58,487 nt of DNA from Natrialba magadii ATCC 43099 (GTDB taxonomy: Archaea; Halobacteriota; Halobacteria; Halobacteriales; Natrialbaceae). The position numbers and the translations under genes are program-made. Below the pieces are notes generated by a model. That model was not told where the DNA came from, searched no databases, and saw nothing but the letters and a program-made list of their open reading frames with translations. This document shows positions 1 through 7,702 of this stretch, piece by piece (within the stretch, counting starts at the first letter, position 1; the number at the start of each line of letters is the position of its first letter). The stretch is from assembly GCF_000025625.1 (NCBI RefSeq), contig NC_013925.1:1-58487 (forward strand). Direction: 5' to 3'.

Positions 1-10
1 AACCACACCA

Positions 11-754
11 ATGTTCAAAGCAATCGCTACGAAGTCCGAACTTGAATCGTTCACAGATCCCATCAGCCAGCTCGTCGAGGAGTGCAAAGTCAACCTCAAC
101 GAAGACGGGCTGCACGTCCGAGCCGTCGACCCCGCGAACGTCGGGATGGTCGAATCCAACGCCCACGCCAGCGGCTTCGAGTCCTACGAGGCCGACGGTG
201 GCCTGATCGGCCTCAACGTCGACCGGTTCGAAGACGTCATCGGGATGGCCAACTCCGGCGACCTCGTTCACCTCGAGCTGGACGAGGAGACGCGGAAGCT
301 GGCCATCCAGATCGAGGGGATGGAGTTCACGCTCGCGCTGATCGACCCGGACTCCATCCGGGCCGAGCCGGACATCCCCGACCTCGACCTGACGTCCGAG
401 ATCGTCCTCGAAGGGCGGCACATCGACCGCGGCATCAAAGCCGCCGACATGGTCTCGGACCACATCACACTCGCCGTCGACGAAAAAGAGGAGCTGTTCG
501 AGATCGAGGCCGAGGGCGACACCGACGACGTCCACATCGGCCTCGAACGCGACGACCTGATCGACCTGCAGGTGGGACCAGCCCGCTCGCTGTTCTCGTT
601 GGACTACCTGAAGGACATGAGCAAAGCGATCGATGCGGGCGACGAGGTCACCATCGAACTCGGCGAGGAGTTCCCGGTGAAGCTCGCGTTCACGACTGAA
701 GAGGGCAACGTCGACGTCCAGTACATGCTCTCGCCGCGGATCCAGAGCAACTGA
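11..754 (+). CDS. pcn: Sliding clamp (PCNA)
   Basis: This 247-residue protein is a full-length archaeal PCNA, the trimeric DNA-encircling clamp that tethers polymerase, ligase and nucleases to DNA. The two-domain pattern reads clearly: an N-terminal [14 protein letters not shown] segment, an acidic middle, and a C-terminal end of [10 protein letters not shown] that resembles cellular haloarchaeal PCNA. The usual archaeal length is about 245-250 residues, so it looks intact. The ATG lies only ten bases from the window edge and would follow the gene ending at 58477 if the ends are joined. A virus-borne clamp suggests recruitment of host polymerase to viral DNA. Product identification is firm; the viral role is inferred. 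Confidence 0.96.
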   Translation: MFKAIATKSELESFTDPISQLVEECKVNLNEDGLHVRAVDPANVGMVESNAHASGFESYEADGGLIGLNVDRFEDVIGMANSGDLVHLELDEETRKLAIQIEGMEFTLALIDPDSIRAEPDIPDLDLTSEIVLEGRHIDRGIKAADMVSDHITLAVDEKEELFEIEAEGDTDDVHIGLERDDLIDLQVGPARSLFSLDYLKDMSKAIDAGDEVTIELGEEFPVKLAFTTEEGNVDVQYMLSPRIQSN

Positions 755-763
755 GTGATCACG

Positions 764-1195
764 ATGACTGAAAAAACCATCTCAGGCTGGATCGTGGTCG
801 ACTGGCGGAAGGGCAAGCACCGGACTCGGCAGTCGAAGCCGAAGGCGTCCGAACTCGGCAGTAACGAGCTGCTCGCGAAGCTGGCGATCGACGTCCACGT
901 TCCGGAGGTCGAGGTCCCCGAACTGGCCGTCGAGATCGACGTTCCGGAACCACACGTCCGTGCGGCGACGCTGGAGGCCCTGGACGAGGAGCAGCTACCG
1001 GGCTGGACGGACGTCGCGAACGAGTTGATCCCGTCGACGATCCCGGACGAACCCGACGAGTTCCGGAACGAGATCAACCGGATCACCGTGCGAACCATGA
1101 CCGAGGCATCTACACGGCCCGATCCAGAAGCGGTCCGCGAGTACGTCGACGAGACGATGCGGGCCGTCGCCGCGGGAGAGGAGGTTGATGCGTGA
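764..1195 (+). CDS. Hypothetical protein, early operon
   Basis: A 143-residue acidic protein of unknown function starting MTEKTISGWIVVDW. I prefer the ATG at 764 over the GTG at 755, because ATG is the usual start in this operon. The basic stretch WRKGKHRTRQSKPK near the N-terminus is followed by an unusual run alternating Val/Pro/Glu (VHVPEVEVPELAVEIDVPEP). It starts ten bases after the PCNA stop and its end overlaps the next start by four bases, so it is co-transcribed with PCNA. No family is recognised. Confidence 0.8.
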   Translation: MTEKTISGWIVVDWRKGKHRTRQSKPKASELGSNELLAKLAIDVHVPEVEVPELAVEIDVPEPHVRAATLEALDEEQLPGWTDVANELIPSTIPDEPDEFRNEINRITVRTMTEASTRPDPEAVREYVDETMRAVAAGEEVDA

Positions 1196-1410
1196 TGGCG
1201 CTGGCCTGTCAGGCTCCTGAGTGCGATCACGAGTTCGATGATGCGGTCAGCTGGGACGAACACGACGCCCGCGACGCTGGCGAAACGCCGTACTTCACCA
1301 GGGTCTACGAGAACCCCGACGGAATCGGGATGATGACGGACTATATCTGCTCGGCTGAGTGCATGCGGGACTACGTCGAGGCTATCGATGGAGGGCAGGA
1401 CGATGCCTGA
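1192..1410 (+). CDS. Small zinc-finger-like protein
   Basis: A 72-residue protein with two cysteine pairs, CQAPEC near residue 6 and CSAEC near residue 55, a spacing that would suit a single zinc site. It starts in an ATGA overlap with the preceding stop and ends inside the next gene. It is one of about a dozen tiny cysteine-pair proteins in this early operon. Function is unknown; metal binding is inferred from the cysteine spacing only. Confidence 0.75.
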   Translation: MMALACQAPECDHEFDDAVSWDEHDARDAGETPYFTRVYENPDGIGMMTDYICSAECMRDYVEAIDGGQDDA

Positions 1411-1630
1411 GGCAGCGATATCCGAAATCGTCGTCGACGATTACGAACTCTCGATCGAGGTAGAGGGCGAGGAGGCCGGGAAGGTAGCGACCGATCTACG
1501 CGATCGCTTCTACCGAGTCGTCCAGGCGCTCGAAGACCCCGACGTCGCGACGCCCGCCGATGCCGAACCGCACCCGGCCACGATCGCCTGGGAACGACTC
1601 GCGGAAGAGGAGGACTCGGAAGATGAGTAA
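1403..1630 (+). CDS. Hypothetical acidic protein
   Basis: A 75-residue acidic protein. An in-frame ATG exists at 1388, but the ATG at 1403 is better placed behind the GGAGG at 1389-1393, so MPEAAISEIVVDDY is taken as the N-terminus. The body (YELSIEVEGEEAG..., then an RDRFYRVVQAL helix) ends in an acidic tail. It overlaps its neighbours by 8 bases on each side, consistent with coupled translation. No family is recognised. Confidence 0.7.
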   Translation: MPEAAISEIVVDDYELSIEVEGEEAGKVATDLRDRFYRVVQALEDPDVATPADAEPHPATIAWERLAEEEDSEDE

Positions 1631-1925
1631 GACCGGCGATCGCGTCCGTGAGCTAGCGGAGATCGTCGACTACGTCGAGGACGAACGCGAGGCGACGGTC
1701 CGGGACATCGACGTCGAGTTCAAACGCCGGGCGAACAACGTCATCGAGGCCGCGATGCAGACCGGCGAGCGCGTCCCGGTCTTCGACCTTCAGATCGTCC
1801 CGGATGACGATCGGGACGACGCCGGCGACGAGGACCTCCCGGACGACGTCGACGACGAGGGCGTCACGATCGACCTCGAGGAGCCCGCCGGGTCCGTAGG
1901 GGGTGACGAGGCCGATGGTGAGTGA
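1623..1925 (+). CDS. Hypothetical acidic protein
   Basis: A 100-residue protein starting MSKTGDRVRELAEIVDYVED. The frame is open further upstream, but the ATG at 1623 overlaps the previous stop in the operon's usual manner. The N-terminal half looks like a small helical DNA-binding or coiled domain (VRDIDVEFKRRANNVIEAAM), and the second half is a disordered Asp/Glu-rich tail. No family is recognised. Confidence 0.7.
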   Translation: MSKTGDRVRELAEIVDYVEDEREATVRDIDVEFKRRANNVIEAAMQTGERVPVFDLQIVPDDDRDDAGDEDLPDDVDDEGVTIDLEEPAGSVGGDEADGE

Positions 1926-2115
1926 GTCCGACGAGTTCGCCTGCGCGAACTGCGAGGAGGTCCACGACGACCGCGGCGACGCGATCGCCTGCTGTGGCGA
2001 TATCCCGATGGTCGTCTCTCGAGGCCCTGCCGGAACGACGGTGAAGGGGCCGGATCCGGCAGCGTTCGCTGACGCGACGGACTCTCATCCCGGAGGTGAG
2101 GCCGATGTCGAGTGA
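1915..2115 (+). CDS. Zinc-ribbon mini-protein
   Basis: A 66-residue protein starting at ATG 1915 (MVSESDEFACANCEEVHDD). It contains CANC and, about twelve residues later, an adjacent CC pair, which could complete a ribbon. The rest is low in predicted structure. Overlaps with both neighbours show it belongs to the early operon. Function unknown; likely a zinc-stabilised adaptor or regulator by analogy with its neighbours. Confidence 0.65.
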   Translation: MVSESDEFACANCEEVHDDRGDAIACCGDIPMVVSRGPAGTTVKGPDPAAFADATDSHPGGEADVE

Positions 2116-2332
2116 GGATTCTACCGAGCTCCACCACGCGAAGCAACTCGTCGCGGTCGCGGACGTGAATGACCAGAACCCGTTCGACGTTCTCGTCGAG
2201 GCGATGCACGAGCACCGCGGAAACTACTCCGATGTCCACGAGGCGATGGAGGAGACGTACGACTCCGTCGACGAACTCGCGTTCAACGAGTCGAAGCGCC
2301 TGACGGCGGACGGAACGGTGGTGGTCGAGTGA
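2105..2332 (+). CDS. Hypothetical small protein
   Basis: A 75-residue protein starting MSSEDSTELHHAKQ at ATG 2105, with a GTG alternative at 2096. The sequence is mostly helical and acidic (EAMHEHRGNYSDVHEAMEETY). The stop codon shares bases with the following ATG at 2332. No recognised family. Confidence 0.65.
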   Translation: MSSEDSTELHHAKQLVAVADVNDQNPFDVLVEAMHEHRGNYSDVHEAMEETYDSVDELAFNESKRLTADGTVVVE

Positions 2333-2496
2333 TGCTCGAGCAGCGCGACCACCGCGGTCACCCGTTCACGATCGGCGACGATCGCGACGACCGTCGGGAC
2401 GAGATCGACGAGGCGGCGGAACTCGAGCGCCAGGCCGAGCGGGAGCAACGCATCCTCGAGGAGGCCCGCGCAGTCACGGGCGGAGGTGGCCGATGA
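2332..2496 (+). CDS. Very small charged protein
   Basis: A 54-codon frame, MLEQRDHRGHPFTIGDDRDD onward, ending in a Glu/Arg-rich helix (ELERQAEREQRILEEAR). It begins in an ATGA overlap with the stop of the upstream gene and ends in an ATGA overlap with the downstream gene at 2493. This double overlap is the main evidence that it is translated. Function unknown. Confidence 0.6.
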   Translation: MLEQRDHRGHPFTIGDDRDDRRDEIDEAAELERQAEREQRILEEARAVTGGGGR

Positions 2497-2909
2497 ACAA
2501 AGAGACGGGCGAAGTCAACCGCCCGTCAGAACCGGCAGAGACGTCGGAACAGTCAGAGACCTCAAAGACGTCAAAGAGCGCAGAGAACTGCGCCCGCTGC
2601 GGGAAGCCGCTCGGATCGACTGTCCACCCGACGATGGATGGGGCGAGCTGCCACTCGTGCTACAACGACCAGGAGCCGACGTTCCTCGGCGTTGTCAACG
2701 ACTGGGAGTTCCAGTCGGCGGCGCAGTCCGACGACGTCCTCCCGAGCGTCATCATCACGCTCACGAACGACGACCAGACGGCGATCACCGTCACCGATCG
2801 CGAGCAGGCGAAGGACATCGGCCCGGAGATGGTCGGGAAGGAGTGCTGGGATCACGGTGACGAGTGGAAGTTCAACCCGGTGGACGCCGGTGATTCCGAT
2901 GACGAGTGA
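2493..2909 (+). CDS. Zinc-ribbon protein with Ser/Thr/Lys-rich leader
   Basis: A 138-residue protein. Residues 10-30 are a low-complexity run built from SET/SKT units. A zinc ribbon (CARCGKPL, then CHSC about 20 residues later) follows, and then a compact acidic domain. The DNA encoding the low-complexity run repeats the heptamer TCAAAGA, as also happens in the partition gene at 51.3 kb. Starts and ends overlap neighbours. Function unknown. Confidence 0.7.
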   Translation: MNKETGEVNRPSEPAETSEQSETSKTSKSAENCARCGKPLGSTVHPTMDGASCHSCYNDQEPTFLGVVNDWEFQSAAQSDDVLPSVIITLTNDDQTAITVTDREQAKDIGPEMVGKECWDHGDEWKFNPVDAGDSDDE

Positions 2910-3279
2910 GGAGTTGAACCGGCTCGCGTTCGAACGCGATCTGGCACTCCGGCAGGCGAAGCTCTCAAAAGCTGATCTGCAGGTCATCCAGCTGGCACTC
3001 AACGAGAACCGACCGCTCGAAGCACTCTATACGGTGAACAACGCGATCGAGCGCCTCGATGAGGAACTCGACGCGATCGAGGAGTTCCCCAACGAGACGC
3101 AAGCGGACCCGCGTGAAGGAGCGAGCAAAGAAGGCGAGATTCGAGAGAACGTTCCGACACGAGAGGTTGTCGACGACTGGCTCTGGGAGCAGTACGACTT
3201 CGGCCTCAAGAAGATCGAAGAAGAGTACGCTGAGTTCGCGTTCACGGAGTCGCCCGAGGAGGTGGACGATGCCCGGTGA
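2899..3279 (+). CDS. Hypothetical coiled-coil-like protein
   Basis: A 126-residue, strongly helical protein starting MTSEELNRLAFERDLALRQ. The ATG at 2899 overlaps the preceding gene by 11 bases. Heptad-like hydrophobic spacing across residues 1-60 suggests a coiled coil, and the C-terminal part (DWLWEQYDFGLKKIEEEY) is amphipathic. No family recognised. Confidence 0.7.
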   Translation: MTSEELNRLAFERDLALRQAKLSKADLQVIQLALNENRPLEALYTVNNAIERLDEELDAIEEFPNETQADPREGASKEGEIRENVPTREVVDDWLWEQYDFGLKKIEEEYAEFAFTESPEEVDDAR

Positions 3280-4141
3280 GACGCCGATCTCCTGGTGCGA
3301 GTCCAGCTGGAATCCGCACCACGGCTGCTTCAAAGTCAGCGAGGGCTGTCAGAACTGTAACGCCGAGCGGACGAGCTTCCACCGCTACGGTCACACCGAC
3401 GACGAGTGGACGGTCTCGAACGCCGAGTCGAACATCACGCTCCAGGAGCACCACCTCGAGTGGCCGTCGACGCTCGACGAGCCGCAGCGCATCTTCGTCA
3501 ACTCGATGAGCGACCTGTTCCTGCCGCCAACGTTCGTCCCGGACGAGCATCTTCACCGGATCTTCGACCAGATCGAGGCGAACCCGGAGCACGTCTTCAT
3601 CGCGCTGACGAAGCACGGCACCGAGACCGGCGGCCGTCATCCCGACGAGGCGCGGATCCTCCAGTGGGATCGCGAGTACGGCCGCTGGCCGGACAACCTC
3701 TGGATGGGCGTCTCGATAGGCACGAACGGGCGGGCCTACCGCGCCGAGTGCCTGCGACGGACGGGCGCGTCGACGAAGTGGATCAGCTTCGAGCCATTAG
3801 TTGGGCCAATCGAGGACCCGGCCGGGACGCTCGCGGGCATCGACTGGGCGCTCGCCGGCGGAGAGTCCGGCGGCGAGGAGCGCCGGGAGATGGATCATTC
3901 GTGGGCGCGAGACATCCGCGACGCCGCTGAGGAGTTCGGGATCCCGTTCTACTTCAAGCAGTCGAGCGGATCAAAGCAGGGCCACGAACCCGAGTTGGCC
4001 GAGGCAGGAGCCGACGCTCAGGAGGCGGCCTGGGAGGGCGAGGGAACGACGCTCTACCGCGAACTGCCCGAGCTGACCGACGAACTTCGAGAACATCGCC
4101 CCGATCTCGCCGAGTGGGAGGTGCGCGAAGATGCCGCGTAG
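3269..4141 (+). CDS. DUF5131 (phage Gp37/Gp68) family protein
   Basis: A 290-residue protein with the DUF5131 signature: W-C-E-S-S-W-N-P near residue 9, then the cysteines C20-X6-C27-X2-C30 (GCFKVSEGCQNC). The family's conserved blocks follow: RIFVNSMSDLF, ALTKHG, WMGVSIG, and ISFEPLVGPI...ALAGGESG. The cysteine triad is thought to bind an iron-sulfur cluster as in radical-SAM-like enzymes, but no activity is established. Length fits the family. It sits in the early operon with nucleotide- and DNA-modifying genes, which hints at a role in nucleic acid modification. That link is inference. Confidence 0.85.
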   Translation: MPGETPISWCESSWNPHHGCFKVSEGCQNCNAERTSFHRYGHTDDEWTVSNAESNITLQEHHLEWPSTLDEPQRIFVNSMSDLFLPPTFVPDEHLHRIFDQIEANPEHVFIALTKHGTETGGRHPDEARILQWDREYGRWPDNLWMGVSIGTNGRAYRAECLRRTGASTKWISFEPLVGPIEDPAGTLAGIDWALAGGESGGEERREMDHSWARDIRDAAEEFGIPFYFKQSSGSKQGHEPELAEAGADAQEAAWEGEGTTLYRELPELTDELREHRPDLAEWEVREDAA

Positions 4142-4364
4142 CACCTCGCAGTACCTCGAGAAGACGGTCAAGTCGCGGCAGGGCTACTGGTACGAAGTCC
4201 ACGAAGCCGCTCGCGACGACGAGGACCTCCACCTGGTCCCGGTCGACACTGTTCCCGGCCAGTATGTCTCGGTTGAGGACCTCGACGAGCGGATGGCCGA
4301 CGGCTGGGAGCTCGTCTACGACGGGACGACCGGCCTTCACGACGACGGCGAGGTGTCGGTATGA
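4131..4364 (+). CDS. Hypothetical small protein
   Basis: A 77-residue basic-to-acidic protein starting MPRSTSQYLEKTVKSRQGYW. It sits in 11- and 4-base overlaps between the DUF5131 and DUF4326 genes, so it is translated with them. No motif is recognised; conserved-looking aromatic residues (YWYEV, DGWELVYD) suggest a small folded domain. Confidence 0.7.
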   Translation: MPRSTSQYLEKTVKSRQGYWYEVHEAARDDEDLHLVPVDTVPGQYVSVEDLDERMADGWELVYDGTTGLHDDGEVSV

Positions 4365-4795
4365 ACGACGCTGAGACGCAGGTCGGACACTGCCGCCACG
4401 ACGACATCGACGTCTACGTCGGTCGCGGTGACAACGGCGAGCGACACCTCCTGAACACCGATGTCCACGAGCGCGGCTGGCTCGGCAACCCGTTCCGAAC
4501 GGACGAGCACGGCCGCGTTCAGTGCATCGACCGGTTCCGGAGCGAGTTTGAGGCTCGCCTAAACGATGACGAGGAGTTCCGCGAAGCGGTCGCCCAGCTG
4601 CAGGGGAAGGTCCTCGGCTGCTGGTGCCAGCGCCTCAACGATGACGGGCCTGGCTGCCACGCAGAGGTCATCGCCGAGTGGGCCGATCGCCTCGGTCGCG
4701 ACCAACCGGACGCGATCTCCGAGCCCGCCCAGCGCGACCTCGAGGGCGAGCCGACCGGACAGACGACGTTCAACGTGGAGGAGGACGATGTTTAG
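4361..4795 (+). CDS. DUF4326 family protein
   Basis: A 144-residue protein with the DUF4326 core: VYVGR near residue 18, WLGNPF at 40-45, CIDRFR at 55-60, GKVLGCWC at 82-89 and CHAEVIAEW at 99-107. Family members are common in phages and have no proven function. The cysteine/histidine set looks like a metal or catalytic site. The tail after residue 110 is acidic and probably disordered. It is coupled by ATGA overlap to the upstream gene. Confidence 0.85.
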   Translation: MNDAETQVGHCRHDDIDVYVGRGDNGERHLLNTDVHERGWLGNPFRTDEHGRVQCIDRFRSEFEARLNDDEEFREAVAQLQGKVLGCWCQRLNDDGPGCHAEVIAEWADRLGRDQPDAISEPAQRDLEGEPTGQTTFNVEEDDV

Positions 4796-5087
4796 GCGAC
4801 TCATCGACGCCATCTACGACGGCCTGCTCCAGGTTGGCGAAGACGAGACGGTCGAGATGGGAAGTCACGACGGTCCCGACCACCCGGTCGGTGACGGTAT
4901 CGAGCTGACCGAGGTCGGATCGGCCCGCGACTTCCAGGAGGACGTCGCTGAGGAGGTACAGGTTTCGATGATCCCTGGCGACGACCCGCGCCTAGCTGAG
5001 GTGACGATGACGTTCGTCGACGAGAACGGCGTTCGTCGCGAGTGGACCGCATCACATCACGAATACAACACGGAGAGCTACGAATGA
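4788..5087 (+). CDS. Hypothetical protein
   Basis: A 99-residue protein starting MFRRLIDAIYDGLLQVGEDE at an ATG overlapping the upstream stop. An amphipathic N-terminal helix leads into an acidic beta-rich domain (VQVSMIPGDDPRLAEVTMTF). No family recognised. It is co-transcribed with DUF4326. Confidence 0.65.
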   Translation: MFRRLIDAIYDGLLQVGEDETVEMGSHDGPDHPVGDGIELTEVGSARDFQEDVAEEVQVSMIPGDDPRLAEVTMTFVDENGVRREWTASHHEYNTESYE

Positions 5088-5521
5088 GTCACGTTACAGA
5101 TAGAGAGCTTGCGGAAAAGGCGAAGCAACGAGCGAACGAGCAAGATACTGGCGAGTTCGATCTGGTCAACCTGCTGTGCCCGATCTGCAACGAGCCGTAT
5201 TTCGCAGAGGATCCCAACCCGAACGACTTCACCATCGATCCCGACGACGGTGAGTACGGCAACGATCGGGCTGCCTTCCAGATCAGTCCCTCGAACATCC
5301 TGGATCTCGATCCGGAGAACCCCTGGGACCGCATCTGTGTGTACCCGAAGGAGGTCGAGTACGACGACGGCCCGCAACTCCAGGTCGACTACGCCCGGCA
5401 CGACTTCTCGCAGGAGAAGTACCAGAAGTGGAAGGAGGCGCTCGAGTACTTCAAAAAGAACGAACGGCGGAAAGAACAGAACCAGGGCCTCGACTCGTTC
5501 ACGGGTGATGGGGATGTCTGA
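5084..5521 (+). CDS. Hypothetical protein with one CxxC knuckle
   Basis: A 145-residue protein starting at ATG 5084 (MSHVTDRELAEKAKQ). Residues LLCPICNEPYF provide one zinc knuckle, with no obvious second pair, so a dimeric or incomplete site is possible. The C-terminus is helical and charged (YQKWKEALEYFKKNERRKEQ). Function unknown. Confidence 0.7.
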   Translation: MSHVTDRELAEKAKQRANEQDTGEFDLVNLLCPICNEPYFAEDPNPNDFTIDPDDGEYGNDRAAFQISPSNILDLDPENPWDRICVYPKEVEYDDGPQLQVDYARHDFSQEKYQKWKEALEYFKKNERRKEQNQGLDSFTGDGDV

Positions 5522-6011
5522 CGCCGCCCGCGAGATCGAAGCCGAGCCTCGTTCGGCGTCGATCAGCGTCTACCTGGCCGGGCCGGTCGGCCACTCCGAG
5601 GACGCCGGGATGGGTTGGCGCGAGGACCTCGAAGCGGAGTACGCCGACGGGTTCGCGTTCAACAACCCGCTCTCGAAGTACAACGTCCCGGCTGACAACC
5701 TGTCGGTCGTCGACGGCGTCTCGGATGCCGACAACGACGAGACGGTCGGCGTCGACGAGATCGTGCGCGGAGACAAGCAACTCCTCGAGGGATCCGACGC
5801 GGTGCTGGTCGGCTACGAACCAGTCCGCTCGATCGGGACGCCGATGGAGGTCATGTGGGCGTACGAACGAGACTACCCGATCGCGCTCTGGCCGATCCAC
5901 GGTGCCTGGGAGTCGAACCTCTCGCCCTGGTATCGCTACCACATCGGTCACATCGGGCCGGTCGAGTCCTGCTTAGCGTACTTCTCCGAGGAGGTCGATC
6001 CCGATGTCTGA
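5514..6011 (+). CDS. Nucleoside 2-deoxyribosyltransferase-like protein
   Basis: A 165-residue protein with the NDT/DNPH1-type Rossmann-like pattern: YLAGPVG at 20-26, the W35-R36 pair, the glycosidic-site region around D81, SDAVLVGY at 94-101 and GTPMEV at 108-113, where E112 is the expected catalytic acid. Relatives cleave or exchange bases on deoxynucleosides or their monophosphates. I take ATG 5514 rather than 5508. In this operon it may trim nucleotide pools or handle modified bases. The substrate cannot be deduced from sequence. Confidence 0.75.
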   Translation: MSDAAREIEAEPRSASISVYLAGPVGHSEDAGMGWREDLEAEYADGFAFNNPLSKYNVPADNLSVVDGVSDADNDETVGVDEIVRGDKQLLEGSDAVLVGYEPVRSIGTPMEVMWAYERDYPIALWPIHGAWESNLSPWYRYHIGHIGPVESCLAYFSEEVDPDV

Positions 6012-6624
6012 GGCCACACCTCCCCGTCCAGAGATCAAATTCGACGATCGGCACGTCGACGCGATCATGGACGGCGAGAAGACGGTCACGATCCGCTACG
6101 AGTTCGAACACGAGTTCGAGCAAGGAGACGTCATCAACCTGCTAAACCAGAACGGCCACAAGTTGACCACGGCGAAGGCAGTCACACAGTTCGAGTTACG
6201 AGCCGACTGGGTCTCGTTCGCCGATTTTGAGGGTCATCGCCGCTACACTACGACCGGAGAACTCCTCGACGAGCTGGCCGAGTACTATCCCGGGGAGCCG
6301 ATAGGGCCTGAGACGGTACTCGATGTGATAGTCTTCGAGACTGACCTGATCATCGCCGATGGCGGTCAAGAACCCCGTCAGGATGATCGAGAGCGTGTCA
6401 CCTTCGCCGAGTCGTACGACGATATGCCGGAGAAATTAGATGTGTTAGTCGGCGATTCTGGCTTTATCGTACCGGCAAGTAACGCGATCTCGTTCAAAGA
6501 GCGCGTCCTCGTGCAGTTCGACGAGAACAAAACCGGGAGGCCAGGTGGCGAGAGGCATTGGATTCCCGACCGATGCCTTGAACGGGAACCTGAACGAGAG
6601 GGGGTTGATCTCGATGCTACCTGA
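6004..6624 (+). CDS. ASCH-domain protein
   Basis: A 206-residue protein whose first ~75 residues match an ASCH domain (a PUA-like beta-barrel that binds RNA or modified nucleotides): IKFDDRHVDAIMDGEKTVTI at 11-30 with the characteristic GEK-T-R triad, then FEQGDVINLL. The second half (residues 125-206) is unrecognised and may bind nucleic acid. It overlaps the NDT-like gene by 8 bases, supporting a common nucleotide-related role. Confidence 0.75.
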   Translation: MSEATPPRPEIKFDDRHVDAIMDGEKTVTIRYEFEHEFEQGDVINLLNQNGHKLTTAKAVTQFELRADWVSFADFEGHRRYTTTGELLDELAEYYPGEPIGPETVLDVIVFETDLIIADGGQEPRQDDRERVTFAESYDDMPEKLDVLVGDSGFIVPASNAISFKERVLVQFDENKTGRPGGERHWIPDRCLEREPEREGVDLDAT

Positions 6625-6841
6625 TGCCCTGGTCGGACTCGGCATCGGCATCGCGGCGATCGTCGTGCTGAAGCTCGCGATCCTCTACCGGTTTCACCGC
6701 AGAGGCTTCCGGTGGCCCGACGAGGATCGAGAGGACTACATCCGCCACAGTCCGCGATTCGAGCACGTCGCCGGCGACGTCTACCGCGACGAGTGGTCGG
6801 GCGAGCACATCGATCTTGAGGAGGTCGATTGCGATGCGTAA
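6614..6841 (+). CDS. Single-pass membrane protein
   Basis: A 75-residue protein. The ATG at 6614 places a hydrophobic helix immediately at the N-terminus (residues 5-25, LVGLGIGIAAIVVLKLAIL), followed by the basic stop-transfer YRFHRRGFRW and an acidic cytoplasmic tail. The frame is open further upstream, but the upstream part is the shadow of the ASCH gene. A role in envelope association is possible; no family recognised. Confidence 0.7.
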   Translation: MLPDALVGLGIGIAAIVVLKLAILYRFHRRGFRWPDEDREDYIRHSPRFEHVAGDVYRDEWSGEHIDLEEVDCDA

Positions 6842-7001
6842 CGGCCTCCCCGAAACGTTCGATGAGTTCCTCAAGGCCAGCAACGTCGCGACCTGCGACA
6901 ACTGCGGCGACACCGTTCAGTGTCGATTCCTCGAGGACAGCGTTTGCGTCGGCTGCCGCCACGCCCCGGCGGCTGCAGGAGGTGTTGATGCAGATGCCTG
7001 A
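6834..7001 (+). CDS. Zinc-ribbon mini-protein
   Basis: A 55-residue protein starting at ATG 6834 (MRNGLPETFDEFLKASNVA). It carries CDNCG and, 15 residues on, CVGC, a near-minimal zinc ribbon. Both ends overlap neighbouring genes. Unknown role; typical of the operon's small metal-binding proteins. Confidence 0.65.
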   Translation: MRNGLPETFDEFLKASNVATCDNCGDTVQCRFLEDSVCVGCRHAPAAAGGVDADA

Positions 7002-7164
7002 AACGATCGATCTGTCGTGCCCGAGCGGCTGCTTCGAACTCGAGGTGAGCGGTAGTCACGAACTTCGAGACGACCGCGAGTTCCTCGAGGACGTCGCGAT
7101 CGATGACGATGCCGGGGAGTGCCCGGACTGCGGTTCTGACTGCCGAGGTGGGAGCGATGTCTAA
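6988..7164 (+). CDS. Zinc-ribbon mini-protein
   Basis: A 58-residue protein. The ATG at 6988 lies five bases after the GGAGG of AGGAGGTG; ATG 6994 is an in-frame alternative. Cysteines occur as CPSGC near the start and CPDCGSDC at the end, which could form one zinc site bracketing an acidic middle. Function unknown. Confidence 0.6.
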   Translation: MQMPETIDLSCPSGCFELEVSGSHELRDDREFLEDVAIDDDAGECPDCGSDCRGGSDV

Positions 7165-7702
7165 TCCCGACAACCCGCCGGTCGGCACCTGCATCCGGTG
7201 CGACGCCGAGCGAGAGGGGCACTCGTACCTCCTGCTCTACGGCGACTGGGATGCTGACCGGGACGGCTTCTCGAGGCCACCGATCACCCGTCCGCTCTGT
7301 CGCAGCTGCTGGAACGAACGATACGACCGGCTCGCCGGCGCCTACTACGAGGTCGACGACGTCCAGCGGCTCTGGGACATCCTTCGAGCCGCGAACGGCG
7401 ATCTCGTCGCCGACCTCAAGCACATGTTCGTCGGCGGCCGCCCCTTCGTCCGCGTCGTCGACGGCGAGCTCCAGGGCGCGACGACGAAGCCGAAGGACGT
7501 CGGCGACAAGACGATCCGATTCGACCCGGAGATGGTCGATGTCGACCGGGACTGGCTGTTCGAGGTGTTCGGCGAAGACGACGAACTCCCCGATCGGGAG
7601 TACCCGACGATCGCCATCATCCGGCCAGTGGAGGAGACGCCGTTCGAGGACGTTCGCGAGCGCGGTGGCGACTCTCACAAGATCTCGAGGTGGTCGAAGT
7701 GA
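7157..7702 (+). CDS. Hypothetical zinc-ribbon protein
   Basis: A 181-residue protein starting MSNPDNPPVGTCIRCDAERE. Two pairs, CIRC and CRSC about 37 residues apart, suggest an N-terminal zinc-binding domain. The rest is an acidic alpha/beta domain without a recognised family. It overlaps neighbours on both sides and is part of the early operon. Confidence 0.7.
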   Translation: MSNPDNPPVGTCIRCDAEREGHSYLLLYGDWDADRDGFSRPPITRPLCRSCWNERYDRLAGAYYEVDDVQRLWDILRAANGDLVADLKHMFVGGRPFVRVVDGELQGATTKPKDVGDKTIRFDPEMVDVDRDWLFEVFGEDDELPDREYPTIAIIRPVEETPFEDVRERGGDSHKISRWSK

